A stretch of 64,000 bases of DNA from Rhyacophila brunnea. Its lineage: Eukaryota; Arthropoda; Insecta; Trichoptera; Rhyacophilidae. This document shows, one piece after another, positions 54,725 through 64,000 of this stretch. The stretch is from contig JAGYXB010000018.1 in assembly GCA_022495005.1 (NCBI GenBank), forward strand, positions 1,240,001 to 1,304,000. The letters run 5' to 3'. How positions within the stretch are numbered: position 1 is the first letter of the stretch; each line of letters begins with the position of its first letter. Under the pieces are notes generated by a model that saw only the letters and a list, made by a program, of their open reading frames with translations, had not been told where the DNA came from and did not search any database. The translations under genes were made by a program, and so were the position numbers.

Positions 54725-56130
54725 TAACGGCCCACATGCTCGTCGTAGGTCAAAATTGAGTTTTTATTGTATTTTCAAACCATGATCCTGGACACTCCTT
54801 AAACGTTGTAGATAATTTATTTATATAATTTCAAAGCCTTATTATTTTTCATATTTATTTTAAACATTTGATGACTGCATAGAGTATTTTTGTTACATAA
54901 AATAGTATTCTTTTAAACCTCTCGCTCTAATGTTTTAGAATATAGTCATATTTTGGTACATAACTGTGCAGTGGTGTTAAGATTTTTTACATTTATTAAT
55001 TTTTAACCGCATTTATAAAACTATTAGTATAATTTATGATCCAATAATTTTTATAAAATATTAACGATAAAAAATTATATTGATAATCTCTGTGATCCCA
55101 AATTTGACAATAATTAGGCATTTTATTATTCAAAAAATCGGCAAGATTAACACATTTCAAGATGATTCTAAAGATATCTATTATAAGCTATGTCTTTGAC
55201 CATTCAAGTGTGATAAACATCTTATGAATAATGATTGCTTTATAATAATTATTGACCTAAGAATAAGGTAGTGTTTTTTTGAAATACGCCATTTCTTTTG
55301 TCATTCCCTAGTGGTTAAGTTACAACATACGGCCGTAGCCATAAATTGACAAACTATAATTAAAGTAGGAATTAAAATTATGTTAATGCGCGTGTTTGAA
55401 CATGTACCTAACCAAATTTTTTTTTATTTTTTTTTTAAACGGTACATGTTCAAACACGCGCGTCAATATCATTTTACTCCCTACTTTAATTATAGTTTGT
55501 CAATTATTTATGGCTAAGGCCGTATGTTGTAGCTTTACCACTGGGGAATGCCAAAAGAAAAGGCGTATTTAAAAAAAACACTACTTTATTCTTCTTAGGT
55601 CAATAATTATTATAAAGCAATCATTATTCGTAGGATGTTTATCACACTTAAATAGTCAAAGACATAGCTTATAATGAGTATCTTTAGAATTATCTTCAAA
55701 TGTGTTAATGTTGCCAATTTTTGAATAATAAAATGCCTAATTCTTGTCAAATTTGGGATCACAGAGATTATCAATATAATTTTTTATCGTGACTATTTTA
55801 CAAAAATTATCTCATCATAGATTATACTAATGGTTTTATAAATGCGTTTAAAAATTAATAAATGTAAAAAATCTAAACACCACTGCACAGTTATGTACCG
55901 AAATATGACTATATTCTAAAACATTAGAGCGAGAGGTTTAAAAGAATACTATTTTATGTAACAAAAATATTTTATACAGTCATCAAATGTTTAAAATAAA
56001 TATGAGGGATAATAAGGCTTCAAAATTATATAAATAGATTATCTACAACGTTTAAGGAGTGTCCAGGATCATGGTTTGAAAATACAATAAAAACTGAATT
56101 TTGACCTACGACAAGCATGTCCCCCCTTAA
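54725..56130. mobile_element. Long foldback DNA element, copy 2, complete with TTAA duplication
   Basis: The element proper is 54729-56126 (1398 bp), flanked by TTAA at 54725-54728 and 56127-56130. Arms 54729-55408 and about 55441-56126 are inverted copies around a short T-rich centre. The termini read CGGCCCACATGCTCGTCG and, from the right, GGGGGGACATGCTTGTCG, then GTAGGTCAAAATT in both. It is homologous base for base, apart from substitutions, to 415-1772, in which the left end is truncated. It encodes no protein. A transcript through it would form dsRNA of over 600 bp. Confidence 0.92.
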
Positions 56131-56366
56131 ATATTTATTTCAAAGTCGGTTACTTCAGTTGAAACTACTATCAAATTCAGCTTTGTGTATTGGTAAAATT
56201 GTATTAAAGTGAAGGATGATGTCATATTAAACCGGCTAGATTTATCAGCCGTCATTTTTTATATGTTCGAATAACACTTCAAACGTGGCTTTTAAGAATA
56301 ATTTTAATAACTTTTGGGCCATTATGGAGATATTTGCTTATTTAAATATAATATATACTTATATAT

Positions 56367-56610
56367 ATTGACCATATCCGATCCTAATAAAATCATATGG
56401 GCCTCCACATAGTAGAGGTATGTATTCAAATATTACTGTTTTTACGAGAAATGGATGTTAGCCATTTGGTCAACCTATTAGGTCCATACTCTGACTCCAG
56501 ACACACAATAAAAGTAAAATTAAATACGTGTATTTGGCAGCCTAGGATTCAAACCTTGGACCCGCGACATTATAAGCTAACGCGTTAGGTGCTCGGTCAT
56601 CGTGTGTGTC
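56367..56610 (-). mobile_element. tRNA-derived SINE, family 1, copy E
   Basis: On the minus strand the head GATGACCGAGCACCTAACGC leads to the B-box region GGTTTGAATCC and AGGCTGCCAAATACACG. Next are GAGTCAGAGTATGGACCTAA and TAGGTTGACCAAATGGC, and it ends TAGGATCGGATATGGTC. An ATATATAT run borders the head. It closely matches copy A in the body. Confidence 0.82.
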
Positions 56611-58134
56611 ATATATATATATTGGGATACTGACAATCTTCACACAAACATTCAATAAATATTTTCGAATAATTAAAAATTAAGTGGATCAAAAGTTAAG
56701 AAAAACATTAAAACACACAGGTAAAGCCACACATTATAGGATCATTCCTCATTGAAGATCGTTTTATATATAATATCTACAATAGTTAACTCTTTTGGGC
56801 AGGTCGTGTCTCAAGGATGTAAGACACTAAACTACCAGAGAGAGGACCTTCTTTAACAGATCCTAAAGGGAAAGAGACACAGTATCATACAGGTGGTGCT
56901 TAAGGCAGGCAGAGGGGTGAGATGCATTATGCAAGCGGCCATGACCCATATTGATTTGAAGTATCTACGATGATTGAATAAAATGATATTCTAATGTAAA
57001 TATGCTACTTCATCTATATAACTAGAATGTGTAAGTGGCGTCATAGCTAAATCGGCTGAAAGGGTCCCATAAAAACTATTGTCTACGTTGTTATGCAGAA
57101 GCTTATTTACATTCAACGTGTTTAATCGAAGAGCGTAGCCGCAAAGCGTTGTAATTTTTAAGTTGATAAATTTCAATGAAAATAAAGTAGTTAGGTAATA
57201 AGTAGTGAAGAAGATGTATAGGTACCTAATCCAATTTGAACAACCAATCTTATGTGTACGATAGTGTGTTTTGATAGAATAAATCATTTGGTGACATTTT
57301 AGATCTATCTAACCCATCTTTCCCAAAAACCCTTTTTGGTTCATAGCCTGAAAGCTATTTATATTAAAATTAAATAACGAAGAAATAACTTGTTACCATA
57401 TTACATAATATAAAGAGGCACTATAATGTTGGGCTTCGTTTTGCGTACTTCCCGGGTCTTTAGAATGTTACGGTATTAAAATATATTTATAGCTCCTTAG
57501 TTCGAAGAAGGCGAGAGAGTGGGTCTATTGTTTTGGTACCCCATCAGATGCAGTACGATTTTATGGTAGAGAGGGTTTAGAAGAAATTCTTAAGACTCCT
57601 TTAATTGAGGCTGTCTGGATTCTATACCTAATTGACTTTCTAATTTGTATGCTGACATACTGTAGTCTAAACGTCAGAATAGATCTATATTTGGCTACGT
57701 ATTTTTTTCAGATTTATAAGCGGCATAAATACAAACTCTGCCATTATTGAAAATATCTCCCTGTGTGTCTCTGATATTTTATAAATTGGGAACATCGGTT
57801 ATTTGTTCTCCTAAGATGCAAATAATCTGCCACTGGTCATGCTGATTGGACGAGCAATAACTTTTCGACCAGAAAGCTTCAAGTATTGACATATTCCACC
57901 TACGTGCGGATGAGTTTAGGTGGACGTTGATTTACATATATTGTTTAAATGAGGTCTACATAATTTACTTCCATGTACTTAATATTTGATGTATTTACTC
58001 TTTTATTAATATTGCTTCTATTTCGATGTTTTTTATATCATGTTGTGAAAGTCTTGAATTTATAATTTGTAAACTTTACTATAGGTACTCATATAAATAA
58101 ATAAATTTGATGTTAACTAGATTTCAGAGCATCT
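56611..58134. other. Intergenic DNA, no supported feature
   Basis: The 98-codon minus frame at 56991-57287 and a GC-richer phrase at 57480-57620 lack recognisable motifs. No repeat copies were noticed. Confidence 0.45.
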
Positions 58135-58467
58135 ATCCTATATATAAGACTACTATCAGGCGTTATCGGCGGTTAACGAGGGTAGTTTATCATATTATGT
58201 TTGTATTGAATTATTATAATTTTTATTATTAGAATAAGTAAGCCGTTTAAATAGTCAAAACTGTTTATCTCGCTCTAAAATTTAGTTCAGTCAAGAGAGG
58301 TGCTGTTAAAACATACCATTTATTGTAACAATTACAACCAATTACAATTACAATTATTGCAATTGTTACGATAAATTCTATTACTTCGATACAAAAATAT
58401 GAAAAACTATCCTCGATAGCTGCCGGTAGCGGCCGATAGCAGTCTAGTGTGTGGAATAGATGCGCAG
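58135..58467. mobile_element. Terminal-inverted-repeat MITE, family CAG..CTG, copy 2
   Basis: The ends CAGAGCATCTATCC and, reversed, CTGCGCATCTATTC are followed by inverted matches GACTACTATC/GACTGCTATC and AACGAGGGTAGTTT/ATCGAGGATAGTTT. The interior (GTCAAAACTGT-TATCTCG, CAAGAGAGGTGCTGTTAAAA, TTATTGTAACAATTA) is shared in the same orientation with 28653-28948. The target duplication is not obvious. Confidence 0.78.
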
Positions 58468-58539
58468 GTTTGGTTTGCTGAACCAAAAGCGATCCTCATC
58501 AAGAGGGTACATGTCGAGCGAGTTAACAACTACGCTTGG

Positions 58540-58850
58540 ACAACAAATGTCAATTGATGGTGGTATGTATGATAAGATTGCTTTCAGAATTAAACTGGCA
58601 TGAAGTACACTGGATACCTGAATAGTATCTTATGGGAAACATGGACTCTTCATGTAAGAGCATTTCAAAAATTACGACTTGTGCAATGTGGCATGGGAAG
58701 GTGTATGTTGTGTAAAACGCGGAAAGACCACAAAAGAAACCAATGGATAAGAAAGCAGACAAGAGTACGCCATTTGATAGAAGTCACTAAGCAGACGAAA
58801 TGGCAATTGGAGAAATTAATGTTGAAGGACCATGATAGGTCCATAAGATA
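58540..58850 (+). pseudogene. LINE ORF2 fragment, same family as 18440-19165
   Basis: CAAATGTCAATTGATGGTGG-TATGTATGA matches 18618-18650. Downstream the frame reads ETWTLHVRAFQKLRLV, RKDHKRNQWIRKQTRVRH and EVTKQTKWQLEKL, the thumb and C-terminal region of the LINE. The copy is truncated at both ends and has an internal deletion relative to 18640-18800. Confidence 0.75.
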
Positions 58851-59618
58851 AAATAACAGTTTTATAGTACTATCTCCTCAATTTAAGATGCATATTATAA
58901 AAATTTAATAATTTATAATATTTTAAATTTATGTTAGAGTCATGTGCCCTGTAAGACTACTACATACTGTTTACATAGCATATATAGCAGAAATACGATG
59001 CCGGGATGGATTTGGAGAACGACGAGGATTCTTGAGTCACCGTAGGTATATTATAATATGATGAGTGGTAAACAACAATTTAAGTAAGACGATTATTAAA
59101 AAAAATCCATTACGGAGTTTTGCAAAGTTAACCTCACACTGTAATGTAAACTGTATAAACTATGGCTTGCGAGTATTACGAGTATACTGACTGTTGTATG
59201 CCAAACTACAAAACACGTGTTGTTTCATTAGGCAAGTTACTATTAAATTATAAAACAATATTACTGTCTTACATATTATTATGTACATACATATTCAGTG
59301 TTCTTGTTAAGACAGACTTGTATTTATAACTTATTTTGTTTATGGTAATAATCATTAAACTAAACTCTACCATTATCATTAGGAGAAAAACAATTTAGCG
59401 TGAATCCTCGTGTTATTATATTATACAACTCGCTTCATCTGTTCTTATACTAATTATGCGATCAGATTCATTTCTCCAGATATAGGAAAGTCATTTAGTG
59501 CCAGTCAGCGAGTTTTTGACCTCTCTTTTTCTGTGCCGCACATATGTCATATGATGCACCTGATCTATCCAGCTCAGTTTCCAACCGTTAATTAATTGGA
59601 CTACGATTCTATTCTCGT

Positions 59619-59945
59619 TCATATCGTATCTAGTATTACTTCGATCGATATTGGGTTATAACATAATATATCCTCACTTGCCGTATGATGCTGTAAATTG
59701 AGTAAAGGATAAATAATTTTAGGTTGGACAAACTTGAGTAGCTCTTTCTTTAAACCAAAATGTGCAAATACTTCTAGAGGATATGATAAGCATTCTGCGA
59801 TTTGCCACAAAAGCATGTGTGAAATTCTATTAAGACAAGCTATACAATGATGTGACGATAATATACTTTCCAAACCAAACCTGATACCACACCCGATATT
59901 AATCTGGCGTATAACAAAGCATTTAAGTTGTGATGTCAGGCATTC
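59619..59945 (-). CDS. Unidentified minus-strand open region, possible exon
   Basis: The minus strand is open for about 108 codons from just after a stop at 59946-59948 to the stop at 59619. It contains protein-like text such as SSHHCIACLNRISHMLLWQI and FAHFGLKKELLKFVQPK. Leucine-rich amphipathic stretches could be helical repeats, but no family is recognised with confidence. GC content is only slightly above background. It could be an exon of a host gene on the minus strand or a chance frame. Confidence 0.22.
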   Translation of the reverse strand, partial: ECLTSQLKCFVIRQINIGCGIRFGLESILSSHHCIACLNRISHMLLWQIAECLSYPLEVFAHFGLKKELLKFVQPKIIYPLLNLQHHTASEDILCYNPISIEVILDTI

Positions 59946-60110
59946 TCAGATTTATTATGCCTGAGAATATCTAGGGAATAAATTAAATTACCCAACACTT
60001 AGGTTACCCCGCTTTAAAAAGTGCTTTGACTGAAATTATTTAAAATTGATCCAGTCATCATGGGAGAAAGGAGAACAGGAAAATAAAACAAAATAAAATA
60101 AAATAATTAT

Positions 60111-62419
60111 ATGTCGCACCCCCAGTAAAATACTGTCGTAAGTCTGAAATGGGCGTTTTCGAGTTATGGATGTGGTTGGATTCGTATTTTTTTTTGCTAT
60201 TTTAATAAAATACTATCGTATCTCAAACTCAAATAGTGTCGGAGAGAAAGCACTTAATACAGGACATTACTTTCCGAAAACTGTTGAATAGATAATAAAA
60301 TAGTGTTGTAACTAAGTTACGACAGTATTTTACAAGAAGCTTTCTAAAAAACTTTAACAATACTTTTCAAAAAAATACTGTTGTAACTCTGTTACTACAG
60401 GAAAATCTTGAGATACAGCGTAATTTTCTCACTAATTGCATGGATATTATTGTTCCAAAGTATTCAAACAAAAAAACTGGAAGCAGCAGAGGCAACAATT
60501 TTTGTTATCAACAATTAAATGGAAGTAAAATACAAGAAGTATGCAAAAAATACTTTATCAACACATTTGGGGTGAGTGAAAGGTACTGCTCCACTGCATG
60601 GAAAACAAGAGATCTTCTTTCCGGAACGCCAATTCCAGAACAAAGAGATCACAAAAAAATTAGTGATGTTTAAAAAAATGATATAAGAGCTCACATTAAG
60701 TCTTTCCCAGTGATCGAGTAACATTATTTGCGTGCACAGACGTCCAAATTGTATTTAGATGGTAAATTAACAATTGCTGAAATGTATCAGTTATACAAAA
60801 AACAACAAGCTGACAGCAATATGCCATTTGGAAAAGAACACTATTATACGCATCTATATTTAATGACGAATTTAATATTGGCTTCTTTAAGCCTAAAAAA
60901 AGATTTGTGCGTTGAATGCGACCTATACAATAATTCTTCACCACCAGATGAAAAAAAACAACTTCAAGAAAAATATGAGACACATCAACCTGGAAAAAAG
61001 AGGCAAGGGATGAAAAGATCAAAGACGTAGCAGAGTTCCGAACTAATGGCCAAAATAGCATCATTAATGTAGCTGTATATGATTTGCAGGCTGTTTTACC
61101 GCTTCCTTGCGGAAATGTGTCAACTTTCTATTATAAACGAAAGTTTGGCAATGTACAATCGTACAGTCTATAATATCACTGAAAATATTGCAAACTGATA
61201 CATGTGGGACGAGAGTCAAGCTGCATGAGGATCCAATAAAATTGGTAGCTGTGTACTCGATTACAATGCATGTAAAAAATATCACCACAATGAGCATTTT
61301 ATTTTTTACAGTGACAATTGTGCCGGGCAGAATAAAAATAAATACATTGCTGCAATGTATTTATATGCCACCGGGAATTCACAAAAAATACAACGATCTC
61401 TCATAAGTTTTTGGTCACCGGGCATAAACAAAATGAAGGCGATATCGTCCATTCTACAATTGAGCAGCAGAAAACCAGGGCTCTAAAAAGTGGACCAATA
61501 TTTGTGCCCAGCCAAATGATTACCATTGTACAAACAAGTAAGAAAACAGGACAACCATACATAGTTAAACCCATGACGACAAATAATTTTCTCAACATGA
61601 AAAAACTAGCAGATGAAATCGGTAAAAATTACAACACGGATGAAAATGGAGAAAAAGTTTTGTAGCAGAAGATTAAAGTTATAAAAGTAGACAGAGACTA
61701 TCCATACATATTTTTTTTTAAAACCAGTTATCATGAAGAATGTAGGAAATTGAATGTTCGACAACAGCAAATAGGCAAACCGTTACCAATGGATGGTCTC
61801 AATATATCCAAAGCATATCAAGAGTGGCCAAAAATAACGACAATTAAAAAGAAGGATTTGCTTTCCTCTGCACCGCTAAACATCGTGAATTTTATTATGA
61901 TTTTTTGCTTCTCTTCCAAGTGATGTTTAAAAATTAAAAATCGTATGTAAAAAAATTATTTTCCCATTAAATTAAATAATTAAGTATTTTTTTGTTGTTT
62001 TGAACTAATAATTGTATTTTTATTTTTTTTTCAATAAATCTTTAAAGATTGTACCATATCTTAATATTTTGAAAACCTTCCTTTACAGTGCCCAACAAAT
62101 TAGTTGAAATTATTAGAGTGATGGTAGGGAAATTTACATAGAAAGTATTGAGTTGATTCAAATTTTACCATGAAATTGTCAAATATCCTAATAAAATACA
62201 GTCGTAACTCAGAAATATTCAAATATCTCCGTTTGTATATGTTTTAGAGAAAAATGATGAATACAGTTGAAAATAGATCATGTTTTTCCATAAAAATGAG
62301 TAATAATTTTTACATTCAGACTTTTCCTGTATTTACAAAGAATATTTGAAACTTCAAATGGCTCTCCTGCAAAATGCCAATTTTTGACTTACTACAGTAT
62401 TTTACTGGGGGTGCGATGT
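60111..62419. mobile_element. 2.3-kb DNA transposon with ~30-bp TIRs and 4-bp duplication, decayed transposase
   Basis: The element proper is 60115-62415. Both ends read CGCACCCCCAGTAAAATACT inward, then GT, one mismatch (C or A), and GTAAGTC. ATGT flanks both sides (60111-60114 and 62416-62419). Degenerate copies of AAAATACTGTCGTAACTC recur in both orientations near the ends (about 60204-60220, 60294-60333, 60372-60400 and 62190-62211), like subterminal transposase-binding repeats. Inside is a transposase pseudogene. A 4-bp duplication and this protein type make a Sola-like identity my best guess, unverified. Confidence 0.85.
60440..61925 (+). pseudogene. Decayed D-D-E-like transposase of the 60115-62415 element
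   Basis: Pieces in order are FINTFGVSERYCSTAWKTR; HIKSFPVIE...KLYLDGKLTIAEMYQLY; SLKKDLCVECDLY (cysteine pair); VAVYDLQAVLPLPCGNVS with FYYKRKF; YMWDES; FYSDNCAGQNKNKYIAAMYL; LVTGHKQNEGDIVHSTIEQ; KSGPIFVPSQM; and a C-terminal part to about 61922. D in VYDLQ, D in YSDN and E in the GD-x-x-HSTIE region are plausible catalytic acids. Stops at 60671, 60719 and 61666, plus at least two frameshifts (near 61018 and 61150-61420), inactivate it. It would have bound the element ends and catalysed cut-and-paste movement. The family is named only by resemblance. Confidence 0.75.
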
Positions 62420-62584
62420 GTAGTGGAGAAGTTTTGGACTGGTTTCGGCAACTCTACATTCCAACAGAGTGTTATAATATGCATCCTGTACCAAATCCCC
62501 AGCAGCGTGAGCATAGAGGTTGAACAATAAATATAAGCTCATAGCATTTGCCAGTAACATAACTATAATCTTTTAAGGTAATGG
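62420..62584. other. Short spacer between two DNA transposons
   Basis: GC-richer DNA of unknown origin lies between the 2.3-kb transposon and the hAT copy. No frame is recognised. Confidence 0.5.
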
Positions 62585-63812
62585 CAGTGACGTCCCGTGG
62601 GGGTAGGCAGATTGAGCGTCGCTTGGGGGCGGCAGATACTCGAAGGGCGGCAAATCGAGGAGAATCATTTGGTATTATATAGAAATAGCTACCTAAACTT
62701 AGTTATATTATAACCAGAGCTTTGGAGATGTTTGTTCCGGATGCTTTTTTTTATTATTATCCAGTCGGTACTCGCAGCGATTTTAGTATGATGTCACCAC
62801 GCTCAGCTAGAGATTTTTTTATTTTATTTTTGACTGCTCGGTTTCGTATACAAATGCTAATAAACTTGGCGCCTATACACATTATGAATATTTTTATAAA
62901 TGTAAAACATCACAAACGAATAATACATCAGTCATAATAATATAATGTCATTTAATCAGATTAAAGAGTTCCTTTCATAACAGTGGTAGGTATACTGCGC
63001 AAAAACCAATAATTATGTCGCGCCATAGTTATTAAAAGAAAATAATATTATATATTATATCAACGTTGGTAACGAAACAAGGAGAATTTATGGTAGAGAT
63101 TTATAGGTAGGTTACATACCGTATTTTTTAATTTATCCAAATATTTTTGCCAGTCACTCGCGAGATTTAAAAGTTGCCGGATGTACCTATTGCAAATAGA
63201 TACCTATTCATAATGATTATTAATCCTTATTGACATTTGACATAATCAATTAGTATTCGTGCATATAATAGGTATTTACGTTAAGTACCATCTAATTGTA
63301 ATAAAAATGTACCATATTTATCGTGCTGTGAATACAATACTGTGCAATACCTTCTTTTAAGTCGTTTTTTTTGTAAACATATTTTTTGCTGATAATAGTG
63401 TGGATTTGTAGTTTATTTCAATCATCAACCGTTGAATGTTGAGACCATTAATTAATAGTGTATTTATGATTAAATTTAGGTTTATATTAAAAAAATAATG
63501 AGGAAAATTATTTTGTTTACATGTTGTAAGGTACAATAATAGCATAGAAAAAATGGTGTGAAAATAATACATCTGCGTAGGTATTACTAAATGATACAAA
63601 CCAAATGTGTCAGACATAGGTATTAACCAAATGGCATCTCAGACTCTGGTGATTTGGGTAAGTGTCTAACTAATATTATATTTATTCGCTTATTTATTTA
63701 TTGATATCTAAATTTAATTTTGTATATTTCAGCTTAGTGGTAGGTGTATATTTTATTAGTAATGTATCCAAACCATGGCCCCCAGAAGGGGGCGGCTGAC
63801 AGGGCTCTAAAC
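62585..63812. mobile_element. hAT-type element, longer relative of 51011-51602
   Basis: It starts CAGTGACGTCCCGTGGGGGT and continues with the same ~110 bp as the 592-bp element (TAGGCAGATTGAGCGTCGCT and so on). A second shared block, ATCCAAATATTTTTGCCAGT, lies at about 63137-63156. A third, TAATGTATCCAAACC-like, is near 63760. The right end is tentative: GGGCTCTAAACTG at about 63800-63812 could be a diverged terminus, but no 8-bp duplication matches, so the boundary may be elsewhere. Small frames inside are not recognisable as transposase. Confidence 0.6.
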
Positions 63813-64000
63813 TGGGGCTCGGGCTCGATAAGTGAGATAAACACTTATCACAAATTTGCTCTAATAGCAAAAAATTCGCCTGCGGCGCTATTTTCCTTAA
63901 ATAATGATATTATTTAAAATTATATGGTTACACAATACAATTTATAATTGTGTAGCGATACTCAAAAACTCCACAATTCAAGTGTATGTATTAAAATATA
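63813..64000. other. Window end, small palindrome only
   Basis: GATAAGTG (63828-63835) pairs with CACTTATC (63843-63850) around a 7-nt loop. No other feature was recognised before the window ends. Confidence 0.5.

Noticed and set aside
56397..56588. 63-codon plus-strand frame as a gene
   Set aside because: It lies entirely within the antisense of a family-1 SINE and is a chance frame.
60515..61297. Minus-strand frames of up to 122 codons over the transposase pseudogene
   Set aside because: They are shadows of the plus-strand transposase remnants.
1..64000. A multi-gene host system or metabolic cluster
   Set aside because: Apart from one or two candidate exons, every recognisable coding segment belongs to a mobile element; nothing supports a functional gene cluster.

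Overview
The window is AT-rich eukaryotic DNA with almost no recognisable host coding sequence. Several signs point to an insect. There is an interstitial block of the arthropod telomere repeat TTAGG/CCTAA. There are tRNA-headed SINEs, R1/I-type and other non-LTR retrotransposon remnants with insect-like protein motifs, a Ty3/Gypsy element, and TTAA-flanked and hAT-like DNA transposons. The very low GC content and a decayed transposase of a type I associate with hemipterans would fit a hemipteran such as an aphid, but that is inference. No bacterial operon, CRISPR array, rRNA gene or functional tRNA gene is visible.

Left part (1-7.4 kb): a long foldback element with about 650-bp inverted arms (415-1772), a hairpin whose loop is telomeric repeat (2442-2638), a hAT-like non-autonomous element with a perfect 8-bp target duplication (3469-4419), and one copy of a tRNA-derived SINE (4514-4710). 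Centre-left (7.4-17.8 kb): a complete LTR retrotransposon insertion. Its 821-bp LTRs differ at one visible position and are flanked by ATGT duplications. It encodes only the RT tail, RNase H and integrase (10969-13008). The rest of its 8.7-kb interior is non-coding, with a minisatellite and two look-alike stem structures.

Middle (17.8-33.5 kb): a mosaic of LINE fragments, including an intact RNase H-bearing C-terminal ORF of an R1/I-type element fused to an antisense LINE tail. It also holds two more hAT-type elements, several SINEs, a dispersed ~375-bp repeat, terminal-inverted-repeat elements and a CpG-dense patch near 32.4-32.96 kb. The 33.5-49.7 kb stretch is mostly featureless AT-rich DNA with two striking hairpins (36404-36466 and 40400-40523), small LINE pieces, a SINE and MITE-like hairpins.

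Right part (49.7-64 kb): one candidate host-type exon with strong GC3 bias and a good splice acceptor (49740-49945), then another dense mobile-element cluster. This includes a 592-bp hAT element with an 8-bp duplication, a second copy of the TTAA foldback, SINEs, a 2.3-kb DNA transposon with ~30-bp terminal inverted repeats, subterminal repeats and a decayed D-D-E-like transposase (60115-62415), and a second, longer member of the hAT family near the end. The elements do not form a pathway. They are independent insertions, several nested or abutting, and the most recent appears to be the LTR retrotransposon.
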